A stretch of 35,823 bases of DNA from a bacterium (GTDB lineage Bacteria > Myxococcota > Kuafuiibacteriia > Kuafuiibacteriales > Kuafuiibacteriaceae), in NCBI GenBank assembly GCA_030426505.1, contig JAUHYN010000003.1, forward strand, positions 1 through 35,823. Reading direction: 5' to 3'. The translations under genes and the position numbers were made by a program. This document shows, in pieces, positions 8,057 to 15,571 of the stretch; the first letter of the stretch is position 1; each line of letters opens with the position of its first letter. The notes under the pieces are model-generated. The model saw only the letters and a program-made list of their open reading frames with translations, had not been told where the DNA came from and did not search any database.

Positions 8057-8230
8057 TCACCTGCGTCAGTGATTCCTCACGTATCTCGCGGCCGCTTTTC
8101 GCGCCTGCTGCCCGCGCCGCCTTCGGCTCTCGTCGGTTGCGTACGCCCGGTATGCGCCCTCCTCACGCGGGCACCAGGCACGAAACTCGACTCGCGATAT
8201 ACGCAAGGAATCACTGACACAGGTGACTAG
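8053..8230. mobile_element. 178-bp long inverted-repeat element (MITE-like)
   Basis: Arms at 8053-8090 and 8193-8230 are inverted copies matching at 34 of 38 positions. An inner pair (8097-8116 and 8166-8185) matches at 18 of 20, leaving a loop of about 49 bases, so nearly the whole element folds as one hairpin. Both outer ends carry CTAG. This may be part of the repeat or a 4-bp target duplication, since CTAG is its own complement. No transposase is encoded. It sits between two convergent genes and includes the stop of the kinase, so it could also stop transcription from both sides. A non-autonomous transposon is my preferred reading, unproven from one copy. Confidence 0.6.
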
Positions 8231-8268
8231 CTGGCAGCCTTCAGCCTTCAGGTGGCAGCCCCTTGGTG

Positions 8269-8286
8269 CGAGCGCTTCGGCGCTCG
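8269..8286. terminator. Candidate bidirectional hairpin terminator
   Basis: CGAGCGC-TTCG-GCGCTCG is a perfect 7-bp stem closed by a cTTCGg tetraloop, in the convergent gap between the kinase (+) and the PEGA protein (-). There is no T-tract on either side, so it would act as an RNA-end barrier or a Rho-assisted stop. Confidence 0.4.
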
Positions 8287-8321
8287 GCGTCGCGCCGGAG
8301 ATTCGTGGTGCGAGTGCTCGC

Positions 8322-9113
8322 TCAGCACCCGGGTGGGCACGCGACATCGCCGACGCACGCGCACTCGCCGGGGGTCTGGGTGGCGACGACCGCGACCGAG
8401 ACGCCGGCGGCGATCACCACGCCCACGCCGATCCACAACCACGGCGAGGAGAGGATCGAGCCCTCCGCGTTCAGCTCGACGGCGATCGTCTCGGCGCCTC
8501 CGGGGGCGAGCGCGATTGAGCGGTGCTCCGACTCGTAGCCGACGCGCTTGATGTCGAGCTCGACGTCGCCGGGCGCGACCCAGAACACGCCGTCGGCGTC
8601 GCGGCGGACGGACGCGGGGACCTCGACCGTGGCGTCGCGCGGCTCGGCCTGCACCGTCAACCGCGCGAGGCGCGCGAAGCCCGCGGTGTCGAGCGCGGCG
8701 TCGAGCTGATCTTCGATGCGCGCGAAGATCGGCGTGTCGGGGGCGCCGCCGACGGCGCGGTGGATGAGCTTCTGTTCGTCGACGTCGATCAGGAGGGTCG
8801 CGACCAGCGGCGGCTCGAGCGCGGTATTGGCGACGACGACTACGAGGTAGCGCGCGGTGAAGGCACGAGCGCCACGCGCGAGGCACTCGGCCTCCAGCGC
8901 GCAGTCACCGAGCTGACGAATCACTTCGCGGGGCGTGGTGAGGAACGTGGTGCGCGAGACGATCGACAGGCCCGCGCGCTTCGACGCGATCGCCTCGACG
9001 CGCGCGTGGACGTCGTCCGCGGTGACCTCGCCGACCTTCGCCTTCACGACCGGGAACACGGCGACCTCCGGCGTGGTCGCGGCGACGAGTCCGGCGAGGA
9101 GCGTGGCGATCAC
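8322..9113 (-). CDS. PEGA-domain membrane protein
   Basis: A 263-residue exported protein. The N-terminal signal (start GTG at 9113) is followed by a domain of about 140 residues with the pattern of periplasmic sensors tied to myxobacterial kinases (PEVAVFPVV, ALEAECLARGARAFTARYLVVV). A PEGA-like beta domain (about 155-222) contains the VAPGDVELDIKRVGY turn. One membrane helix follows near 230-250, then a short Cys-rich tail (CACVGDVACPPGC). The start overlaps the stop of the upstream lipoprotein by four bases (GTGA), so they are coupled. Proteins of this layout occur in Myxococcota envelopes; the exact function is unknown. Confidence 0.75.
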   Translation of the reverse strand: MIATLLAGLVAATTPEVAVFPVVKAKVGEVTADDVHARVEAIASKRAGLSIVSRTTFLTTPREVIRQLGDCALEAECLARGARAFTARYLVVVVANTALEPPLVATLLIDVDEQKLIHRAVGGAPDTPIFARIEDQLDAALDTAGFARLARLTVQAEPRDATVEVPASVRRDADGVFWVAPGDVELDIKRVGYESEHRSIALAPGGAETIAVELNAEGSILSSPWLWIGVGVVIAAGVSVAVVATQTPGECACVGDVACPPGC

Positions 9114-11842
9114 TTCGGCACCACCACCGCGACGACGCGCTCGCCTTCGCCGCCGACCAGGACGAGGTCGCCCGACACCGCCGCGCCGCCGACGAAGGAG
9201 AACGGCAACAACAGGCGCGGGCTGACGCGCGGCTCGACCGAGGCGTCGTCGTAGAGGAAGAGCAGGGTCCCGTCTTCGAAGCGGAGTGAGTTGATCGGGC
9301 GGACCCACGCGAAGGGCTTCGAGAAGCTTCGGAAGCGGAGCTCGTCGGCCTCCGGCTCCGGGAACGGGCAGAGGCCGAGGCCCGAGCCGCAGCGCGGGTC
9401 TTCGCCGAGCGTCCACGGGCGGAGGCCAGTGGTATCCGTGACGCCCGTGCTCCACTGGACGCCGGTGATCACGGCGCGGTCGGCGCACCAGGTCTCGATC
9501 GACGTGGGGATCGTCTCGAGCTCGTCGCCCGACGTCCACGGCGCGCCGAGGTGGTCGTGCCAGTAGCCTTCGACGACGAGCTTGCGGCCCGGTCGCCACG
9601 CGATACGCCCGAGCGTCCCGCGTCCGACGAGCCACGCGACGCCGTCGCGGCCGTCGAGGTCGTCCCAGCCGACGACGGGGGGCGCGATCTCCGTGGCGTC
9701 GGTCGTGGGATCGTCCCACTCCATCTCGAGTTCGACGAACGCGCGATCGATCATCGCGAAGACGCGGCCGCCGGCGTCGAGGAACACGAACACGCCGCCG
9801 CCGAGCGCGGCGCCGGCGACGAACGATTGGGACCCTGGCGACACCGATCCGACCACGGAGCGAGTCTCGAGATCGACGAGCTGCACCTGAACCTCGGTGG
9901 GCGACGCCGGCGGGAGGCAGGGGACGCGCGGCGTCCCGCGGAAGAAGCAGCGCCAACGCTCCGCGCGGTGGGTCGCGACGACGACGCGATTCGGAGCGCC
10001 CGAATCCGCGATCGCGACGTCAGCGTGGCTGTCGCGCGCGGGCGGGTAGCCTTCGATCGTGATCGGTTCGCGCGTGGGGCGCGGCGACGCTTGGCGGTAG
10101 CGATGCACGCCGGACCCGAACGCGACGATCGTGTTCGGCTCGGTCGCCGCGAACGCCGACATCACGCCGCGGCGCGGCTCGCGGCTGGTGTAGATCGGCG
10201 AGAACGTCGTCTCGCCCGGCGCGCGCCGGTAGATCCAGCGCGCGGCGGTGACCGCGACGGCCCAGTCGCCGGCTTCGATGTAGTCGAGGACCGGATCGGC
10301 GACCTCCGTGAGGAGCTCGGCTTCTGCGCCTTCGTCCCAGGGCTGTCCGATGCGCCCGTACTGGATCGGGTCGCGTCCGTGCTCGATGTCGACGACGAAG
10401 TCGCCGAAGCCCCAGACCGTCCGCACGAAGTTCGCGTTCGGGGCGGGGCTGAGCGTCGTGCAGAGCGACAACGAGCTCCCCTCCTCGATCACGTCGAGTG
10501 TGGTCGGGAGGTCTTCGAACCGCTCGACGTCGCCGAGATCGAACGACCACACCACGCCGGTGACGTGTCGGGAGTTGGGGCCCGTCGACCGCTCGCCGGT
10601 CGAGCACACGTAGAAGCGCCCGTCCTTCTGGATCGCGTAGTCGTCGATGAACGCGTGCGTGAACAGGTTGCCGTTGAGGCGGTAGGCGAAGCGCGCGAGC
10701 CCGATGTGACAACGCCACGCCGCGTCCGCCGCGGAGCGGACGTAGAGCTGACCGCGTTCGCCGAGGAGGACGGTCGTCGCGTTGGTGCTGGTCGTCGTGA
10801 CGCCGCCGGTGAACGGGAAGAGATCGTCGCCGCAGGTCCCCGAGGCCGTCGACTCCTCGACGCATGTGTACGTCGTCGAGTTCTGCGCGGTGCAGCGGAA
10901 GATCGCGTGGCCGACCACGTCGCCGCGCTGGATGAAGCCGCCGACGTAGACGGCGCCGTCCGCGCCGCGCACGAGCGCTCGGGTCTGCATCTGCGGGAGG
11001 CCCATGACGACCTCGGCGCGGGGCTCGCGGGTGATGAGTCGGTAGTTCGTGCCGTCGCGCGTCGGATCGCGATCTTCGAAGGCGACGAGGATGCCGTCGT
11101 CGGTGTCGAGGAGCGCGCGAATGTAGCCTTCGGGGGTCGTCGGGCCCTGGCGGATCTCGCCGCTCGGATCGATCGCGACGAGGTGGCCGGGGGTCAGTCC
11201 GATCACCGTGCCGTCGGGGAGCAGGCGCCCGGCCCGGGTCGCGACGTTCGGCTCACCGGAGTCGACCTGCACGAGCTCCACGTCCGGTCGGCTCCTCAGG
11301 GGGGCGTCGTCGCAGGAGCACGCGCCGGGCCACGCGAGGAACACGCGGGCGGCGACGCTCGCTTCGAGCGCGCTGTCGACGAGGGAGGTGGGGCCGCCCG
11401 AGTTCTGGAAGATCTCCGCCTCGGCGAAGCGCGGGAGTCCGCACACGTCGCCGGGCGCGACGCGCTGCGGGGCCTCGATCGCTTCGTAGGTGCAGCGCCC
11501 GCACCCCACGTTCGGGTTCGTCGTGACTTCGAGTTCACTGAAGGTCGCGGCGTCGACGGGGAGGCCGCGGACGTCGACGAAGTCCTCGGCGTCGAAGCGC
11601 CACACCAACATGTGGCTCCCCGGCGGGAAGCGGATCCGCGCGGAGGTCTCGTCGTCGATGCGGGTGACTTCGAGCGCCTCGCCCTCGAGGACCGCGACGA
11701 TCGCGAAGGTCTCGGGGTCAAGATCGAGGTCGACGCGGTGTTGGACGTCGGAGCACGCGCCCGACACGAGCGCGAGCGCGAGCATGGCCGAGCGCGAGAC
11801 CACGGAGGCTGGAGCGTAGCTCGATTCGACCCGCGCGCGCAC
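9110..11842 (-). CDS. Large secreted lipoprotein, unknown function
   Basis: Up to 910 residues from a GTG at 11842. A lipobox (SGAC) follows a short hydrophobic segment. With the GTG at 11803 the signal is more compact (17 residues to the Cys), so that start is a real alternative. The body is a beta-rich protein with many short VxVGG, YVGGF and WxxxGDxxV-type segments, consistent with a beta-propeller or a chain of WD/YVTN-like blades, and about a dozen Cys that may pair outside the cytoplasm. I recognise no catalytic motif. It starts 10 bases after coaD ends and overlaps the PEGA protein gene by four bases, so the three may be one transcript. Confidence 0.7.
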   Translation of the reverse strand: MRARVESSYAPASVVSRSAMLALALVSGACSDVQHRVDLDLDPETFAIVAVLEGEALEVTRIDDETSARIRFPPGSHMLVWRFDAEDFVDVRGLPVDAATFSELEVTTNPNVGCGRCTYEAIEAPQRVAPGDVCGLPRFAEAEIFQNSGGPTSLVDSALEASVAARVFLAWPGACSCDDAPLRSRPDVELVQVDSGEPNVATRAGRLLPDGTVIGLTPGHLVAIDPSGEIRQGPTTPEGYIRALLDTDDGILVAFEDRDPTRDGTNYRLITREPRAEVVMGLPQMQTRALVRGADGAVYVGGFIQRGDVVGHAIFRCTAQNSTTYTCVEESTASGTCGDDLFPFTGGVTTTSTNATTVLLGERGQLYVRSAADAAWRCHIGLARFAYRLNGNLFTHAFIDDYAIQKDGRFYVCSTGERSTGPNSRHVTGVVWSFDLGDVERFEDLPTTLDVIEEGSSLSLCTTLSPAPNANFVRTVWGFGDFVVDIEHGRDPIQYGRIGQPWDEGAEAELLTEVADPVLDYIEAGDWAVAVTAARWIYRRAPGETTFSPIYTSREPRRGVMSAFAATEPNTIVAFGSGVHRYRQASPRPTREPITIEGYPPARDSHADVAIADSGAPNRVVVATHRAERWRCFFRGTPRVPCLPPASPTEVQVQLVDLETRSVVGSVSPGSQSFVAGAALGGGVFVFLDAGGRVFAMIDRAFVELEMEWDDPTTDATEIAPPVVGWDDLDGRDGVAWLVGRGTLGRIAWRPGRKLVVEGYWHDHLGAPWTSGDELETIPTSIETWCADRAVITGVQWSTGVTDTTGLRPWTLGEDPRCGSGLGLCPFPEPEADELRFRSFSKPFAWVRPINSLRFEDGTLLFLYDDASVEPRVSPRLLLPFSFVGGAAVSGDLVLVGGEGERVVAVVVPK

Positions 11843-11852
11843 GGCGGTCGTG

Positions 11853-12353
11853 TCAGGGCTGCGGGTACTTCGACCGGAGCGCCTTGAGGACGCCGGGCGG
11901 GACGTAGCGGGAGTAGTCGCCGCCGTTCATCGCGATCTCCTTCACGAGGGAGCTCGAGATGTACACGTGCTCCGACTCGGTGAACATGAAGACCGTCTCG
12001 ATGTCCGGCTCGAGGTCGCGGTTCGCGAGGCCGAGCTGGAACTCGTACTCGAAGTCGGTGAGGAGACGCAGCCCGCGGACGAGCACGCCCGCGCCGAGGC
12101 CGCGGCAGTAGTTGATCAACAACCCCGAGAACGACTCGACGTCGACGTTGTCGCAACCGGCCAACGCGTCGCGGAGCATGGTGAGTCGCTCTTCGGGGGT
12201 GAAGAGGCTCGTCTTCGCGGGGTTCACGCCGATCGCGACGGTCACGCGATCGTACAGGCGCGCCGCGCGTTCGATGATCGCGGTGTGTCCGTAGGTGACG
12301 GGATCGAACGACCCGGCGTAGACGGCGTGTCGGTAGTTGGGCGACGCCTTCAC
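11853..12353 (-). CDS. coaD: Phosphopantetheine adenylyltransferase
   Basis: CoaD, which makes dephospho-CoA from ATP and 4'-phosphopantetheine, the penultimate CoA step, in the cytoplasm. The 166-residue length is normal for the family. Signatures are AGSFDPVTYGH at about 13-23 (nucleotidyltransferase GxFDPxTxGH), LVRGLR in the middle and ISSSLVKE near the C-terminus (equivalent to ISSTxVRE). I chose the GTG at 12353 because an upstream extension in the same frame (to 12512) crosses the divergent prfB leader and has no family similarity. A TTGACA hexamer lies at 12394-12389 on this strand, but I found no matching -10. Confidence 0.95.
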   Translation of the reverse strand: MKASPNYRHAVYAGSFDPVTYGHTAIIERAARLYDRVTVAIGVNPAKTSLFTPEERLTMLRDALAGCDNVDVESFSGLLINYCRGLGAGVLVRGLRLLTDFEYEFQLGLANRDLEPDIETVFMFTESEHVYISSSLVKEIAMNGGDYSRYVPPGVLKALRSKYPQP

Positions 12354-12387
12354 GGTTGGACCGCACGCTGTCTCGCGCCGTTTTTGG

Positions 12388-12416
12388 ATGTCAAAGAAAA
12401 GAAGGTCTGGTACCTC
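12388..12416 (+). promoter_or_regulatory. Candidate leaderless promoter of prfB
   Basis: ATGTCA (12388-12393, four of six to TTGACA), a 17-bp spacer, then TACCTC (12411-12416), nine bases before the ATG. Transcription would begin within about three bases of the start codon. The intergenic stretch is unusually A-rich (12391-12403) for this genome. Confidence 0.4.
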
Positions 12417-12425
12417 TCCGCCGTC

Positions 12426-13542
12426 ATGTCGCTGCAAGACGTCTCGAGTGAGATCAAAGACCTCCGGGCGCGCCTGACCGCGCTCAAGGAGTATCTTTGA
12501 CGTCCCGGGCAAGCAGGCACGGGTCTCCGAGCTGGAGGCGCTGAGCGCCCAGCCCGGCTACTGGGACGACCAGGAGCGCGCCAAGGGTTTCGAGCGTGAG
12601 CGCGCCGGTCTCGAACGCCAACTCAAGGACATCGCCCGCGAGGACAAGGCGCTCGAAGACGCCGAGGTCTTCGTCGAGCTCGGGCTCGAGACGGGGGACG
12701 ACTCCGTGGAGGGCGAGGCGCGCGCGCTCGTGGACGAGGTGTCGACGTCGCTCGCGAAGTTCGAGCTGCGTCGGATGATGTCCGGCGAGCACGACAAGAA
12801 CAGCGCCATCATCGAGATCCACGCCGGCGCCGGCGGGACGGACGCCCAGGACTGGGCGGAGATGTTGCTGCGTATGTACACGCGGTGGTGCGAGCGGAGC
12901 GGATTCGAGATCGAAGAGGCCGACCGGCAGCTCGGTGAAGAGGCCGGCATCAAGGGCGCGACGATCTTCGTGCGCGGCGAGTACGCGTTCGGTTGGCTCC
13001 GCGCGGAGGAGGGCGTGCATCGCCTCGTTCGCATCTCACCGTTCGACGCGAGCAAGCGTCGCCAGACCGCGTTCGCTGCGGTGCGCGTGACGCCGGAGCT
13101 GGAGGACGAGGTCAACGTCGACATCGACTGGGAGAAGGCCGTCCGCGAGGACCGCTACCACGCGAGCGGCGCGGGTGGTCAGCACGTGAACAAGACCGAG
13201 TCGGCGATTCGCCTGACGCACCTGGAGACGGGGATCGTCGTGCAGTGTCAGTCGGAGCGCAGTCAGCACAAGAACCGGGCGACGGCGCGCAAGATCCTCG
13301 CGTCGCGGTTGTTCGACTACCTGCAGGCGCAGCAGGACGAGGAGCGCTCGAAGATCAGCGGCGAGAAGCTGAAGATCGAGTGGGGGTCGCAGATCCGCTC
13401 GTACGTGAACCACCCGTACCAGATGGTGAAGGACCACCGGACGGACCAGGAGTCGGCGCAGTTCGACCACGTGCTCGACGGGGACCTCGACGCGTTCATG
13501 GAGGCCTACCTCCTCTCCACCGCGGAAAAGCCGCGAAACTGA
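12426..13542 (+). CDS. prfB: Peptide chain release factor 2, programmed +1 frameshift
   Basis: RF2 terminates translation at UGA and UAA. The gene is in two frames: codons 1-24 are 12426-12497, an in-frame TGA is at 12498-12500, and the rest runs in the +1 frame from 12499 to the stop at 13542, giving 371 residues. The shift site CTT-TGA-C (12495-12501) is preceded by an SD-like AAGGAG at 12486-12491 with a three-base gap (TAT), the same architecture as Escherichia coli prfB. The protein has the RF2-specific SPF tripeptide (RISPFDASKRR) and the catalytic GGQ (GAGGQHVNK). The TGA gives autoregulation: low RF2 favours frameshifting. This is not a mutation. It is divergent from coaD. Confidence 0.97.
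12486..12501 (+). promoter_or_regulatory. prfB programmed frameshift signal
   Basis: AAGGAG, three-base spacer TAT, then CTTTGAC. The internal SD-like element pairs with 16S rRNA and pushes the ribosome from CUU to UUU while UGA waits for RF2. All known parts of the bacterial RF2 signal are present. Confidence 0.95.
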
Positions 13543-13553
13543 CGCGGCCGGGG

Positions 13554-13582
13554 TTGACGGAGCCGCTCACTGACCCGATGAT
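13554..13582 (+). promoter_or_regulatory. Candidate promoter of tetR gene at 13594
   Basis: TTGACG (13554-13559), 17-bp spacer, GATGAT (13577-13582, four of six to TATAAT). The predicted transcript start is about four bases before the GTG at 13594. The palindrome 13568-13596 covers the -10 and the start site. Confidence 0.5.
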
Positions 13583-13596
13583 CGAAACGGTCAGTG
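13568..13596. promoter_or_regulatory. TetR operator, TGACC-N13-GGTCA (site 1)
   Basis: CACTGACC (13568-13575) and GGTCAGTG (13589-13596) are perfect 8-bp inverted repeats with a 13-bp spacer. The palindrome covers the -10 and the GTG start of the TetR gene, an arrangement expected for tight autorepression. The same core and spacing recur at 14250-14272. Confidence 0.7.
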
Positions 13597-14196
13597 GAGC
13601 AGGCGAAGCGAGACGGGATCCTGGCGGAGGCCGGCCGAGCGTTCGGCCGGTTCGGGTTCAAGAAGACCTCGATCGACCAGATCGCCAAGATGGCGGGGGT
13701 CGCGAAGGGCACCGTCTACCTCGCCTGCCAGTCCAAGCAGGACCTCTTCTACCAGGTGCTCCACCGCGAGGTGCGCAAGTGGATCGCGGACGTGTCGACC
13801 CTGATCGACCCGCGGGTCCCGGCGGACGAGCTGTTGCTCCGGTCCTCGGAGGCGGGCGTCGCGTACCTCGAGAAGCGGCCGCTCCTGAAGACCCTCCTGT
13901 TCGGTGAGGCCCACTCGCTGCTCCCCACCTGGGCGGATCGCCTCGACGACCTGCGCGCGCTCGGGAGCGAGAACGTCCAGCAGATCCTCCGGCTCGGCAT
14001 CAAGCAGGGCCGGTTCGTGGAGGATCTGGACGTCGCCACCACCGCGGAGCTGTTGCTCGACCTCCAGCTCGCCTACTTCGTCCTGCACGATCGCCCCGGC
14101 GCCGACCACGACGCGCGCCTCGCTCGGCGCAAAGCCGCCGCCTTCTCACTCGTCTTGAACGGCCTGCGCGTCCGCCCGGACGCCGCAGGGGCCTGA
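13594..14196 (+). CDS. TetR/AcrR-family regulator
   Basis: A 200-residue repressor. The N-terminal HTH reads FGRFGFKKTSIDQIAKMAGV then KGTVYLA and KQDLFYQVL. The helical C-terminal part presumably senses a small molecule. The GTG at 13594 is the first possible start, because an in-frame TGA lies at 13579, and the operator palindrome includes it. A second palindrome with identical core geometry lies upstream of the downstream diiron protein gene, so that gene is the probable target. Related TetR proteins often control stress or lipid functions, but the ligand cannot be read from sequence. Confidence 0.93.
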   Translation: MEQAKRDGILAEAGRAFGRFGFKKTSIDQIAKMAGVAKGTVYLACQSKQDLFYQVLHREVRKWIADVSTLIDPRVPADELLLRSSEAGVAYLEKRPLLKTLLFGEAHSLLPTWADRLDDLRALGSENVQQILRLGIKQGRFVEDLDVATTAELLLDLQLAYFVLHDRPGADHDARLARRKAAAFSLVLNGLRVRPDAAGA

Positions 14197-14248
14197 TCCC
14201 CCCCTGCGACCCGAGGTGTACCGCGTGACCGTCTCCGTCCATTCACGA

Positions 14249-14273
14249 ATGACCAAAAAACCAAAATGGTCAT
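14249..14273. promoter_or_regulatory. TetR operator, TGACC-N13-GGTCA (site 2)
   Basis: ATGACCA (14249-14255) and TGGTCAT (14267-14273), perfect 7-bp inverted repeats with an A-rich 11-bp spacer, giving the core TGACC-N13-GGTCA seen also at 13571-13593. It lies 36-60 bases before the ATG of the diiron protein gene. A weak promoter (TTCACG 14242-14247, 17 bp, AATGGT 14265-14270) overlaps it. Confidence 0.65.
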
Positions 14274-14308
14274 CCAGATCGGCGCTGAGCGCGCCAGAAA
14301 GGTCCGTC

Positions 14309-15040
14309 ATGAACGTTCGACACCACCTCTCCCAGTACTTCCTCGAGGCCCTCATGAGCACGAAGCGCGGTCGCGCGCACCTGTTGAACCAGGTCGCGGA
14401 GGGCGAAGAGCAGGGCGAGCAGCGCGTCTTCGACGAGGCGATCGCACTCGTCGAGGACCCGGAGCTGAAGAAGCTCATCCGTCGCCACCGCGAGGACGAG
14501 ATCCGACACGGGCAGATGTTCCGCGCGCGCATCGAAGCGAACGGCGTCCCGGTCGGTCCGGTCCCGGAGAACCTCGACATGTTGCGCCGCCTCGACCGCG
14601 CGCTCGGCGGCTTCTTCGACAAGGGCCTGTCCTCCGAGGCCGACGTCATGCGCGCGTACGTCATCCTCCAGGTGATCGAGGAGCGCGCGTGCGAACAGTT
14701 CACGATGTACATCGACGCGCTCGAGCGCGTGGGCGAGCACGAGACCGCCGACGTCTTCCGACAAGTCGCGAAGGACGAGGCGCGTCACCTCAAGTACTGC
14801 CGCGCGATCGCGCTGCGCTACGCCGAGGACGAAGCGGACTACGAGCGCGAGCTCGTCCTCGTCCGCGAGTTGGAGGCGCGCTCGTTCAAGGACGTGCAGC
14901 GCTCGAACATCGAGTACATCCTCGCGAACGACCTCGCTCCGTCCCGCGGGGCGCGGCTCTTCTTCCGCGTGATGAAGGTCGTGACCGGGCTCGTCGACGA
15001 GGTGCCGTACACTTCGTTCGCGCAGCCCGCGATGGCGTGA
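14309..15040 (+). CDS. Ferritin-like diiron protein
   Basis: A 243-residue protein predicted as a four-helix bundle with two ExxH motifs, E64-I-R-H67 and E157-A-R-H160, plus Glu-rich helices at about 31-37 (EGEEQGE) and 124-129 (EERACE) that would supply the other iron ligands. This is the ferritin-like diiron layout shared by rubrerythrins, MiaE and similar oxidases. It lacks a rubredoxin domain and is cytoplasmic. The last 50 residues have a short amphipathic segment (RLFFRVMKVVTGLV). I chose the ATG at 14309, since the frame upstream overlaps the operator. Control by the neighbouring TetR is inferred from the palindromes. Iron storage, peroxide removal or a hydroxylase are all possible. 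Confidence 0.8.
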   Translation: MNVRHHLSQYFLEALMSTKRGRAHLLNQVAEGEEQGEQRVFDEAIALVEDPELKKLIRRHREDEIRHGQMFRARIEANGVPVGPVPENLDMLRRLDRALGGFFDKGLSSEADVMRAYVILQVIEERACEQFTMYIDALERVGEHETADVFRQVAKDEARHLKYCRAIALRYAEDEADYERELVLVRELEARSFKDVQRSNIEYILANDLAPSRGARLFFRVMKVVTGLVDEVPYTSFAQPAMA

Positions 15041-15043
15041 CGC

Positions 15044-15072
15044 TTGCGCGCGCCGGTCGCGACCGGTACCGA
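15044..15072 (+). promoter_or_regulatory. Candidate leaderless promoter of yjbQ
   Basis: TTGCGC (15044-15049), 17-bp spacer, TACCGA (15067-15072), six bases before the GTG start. The predicted transcript start coincides with the start codon, and no Shine-Dalgarno sequence is present. Confidence 0.45.
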
Positions 15073-15078
15073 GCCGGT

Positions 15079-15489
15079 GTGGCTTGGACCGATCACATCG
15101 TCGTCGAGACCTCCGGACGCTCCTTCGTCGACGTGACCCAACGGATCGCGGAGTGCGTCGCGCGCTCCGGCGTGCGCGACGGCCTCGCGAACGTCTTCAT
15201 CCGTCACACGAGCGCGTCGCTGGTCGTGCAGGAGAACGCCGACCCCGACGTGCGCCGCGATCTGGAACGCTTCCTCTCCGACCTCGTCCCCGACGGAGAC
15301 CGCCGCTACGCCCACACCGCGGAGGGGCCGGACGACATGCCGTCGCACGTGCGCGCGGTGCTCACGTCGACCTCGGTGACGCTCCCGGTTCGAGACGGGC
15401 GCCCCGCGCTGGGGACGTGGCAGGCCGTGTACCTGTGGGAGCACCGGCACGCGCCGCACCGGCGCACGCTCGACGTGACCGTCCTCTGA
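15079..15489 (+). CDS. yjbQ: YjbQ/UPF0047 family protein
   Basis: A 136-residue member of the YjbQ (UPF0047) family, small trimeric proteins for which thiamine-phosphate synthase side activity has been reported; the true role is unclear. Family signatures: FIRHTSASLVVQENADPDV, the YAHTAEGPDDMPSHVRAVL region and the C-terminal LGTWQAVYLWEHR. The His and Glu ligands expected for the family's bound metal or phosphate site are present. I chose the GTG at 15079 from the family start and the -10-like element just upstream. It follows the diiron protein gene by 38 bp but appears to have its own promoter. Confidence 0.9.
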   Translation: MAWTDHIVVETSGRSFVDVTQRIAECVARSGVRDGLANVFIRHTSASLVVQENADPDVRRDLERFLSDLVPDGDRRYAHTAEGPDDMPSHVRAVLTSTSVTLPVRDGRPALGTWQAVYLWEHRHAPHRRTLDVTVL

Positions 15490-15534
15490 CGTCGCGCCCC
15501 GCCGCGTCGCCTACATCGTTCGCCGCGCGCGCCC

Positions 15535-15563
15535 TTGCAGACCGGTTGGGGTCCGGGTAGCGA
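15535..15563 (+). promoter_or_regulatory. Candidate leaderless promoter of gene at 15572
   Basis: TTGCAG (15535-15540), 17-bp spacer, TAGCGA (15558-15563), eight bases before the ATG. The -10 hexamer is identical to the one before glyA. Confidence 0.45.
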
Positions 15564-15571
15564 TCGGATCC

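Noticed and set aside
8066-8347. 93-residue minus-strand frame across the inverted-repeat element
   Set aside because: It spans the hairpin and the end of the PEGA gene, has no domain and only Arg-rich composition.
9551-11887. 778-codon open frame antisense to the large lipoprotein
   Set aside because: Arg/Asp/Val-rich composition artefact. The minus-strand frame has a lipobox and regular protein character.
12366-12394. coaD promoter with TTGACA on the minus strand
   Set aside because: The hexamer is perfect but no TA-containing -10 exists at 16-18 bp, so it may be chance.
12426-12500. prfB as a broken gene because of an early TGA
   Set aside because: The TGA lies in an intact RF2 frameshift signal with the SD-like element at the right distance.
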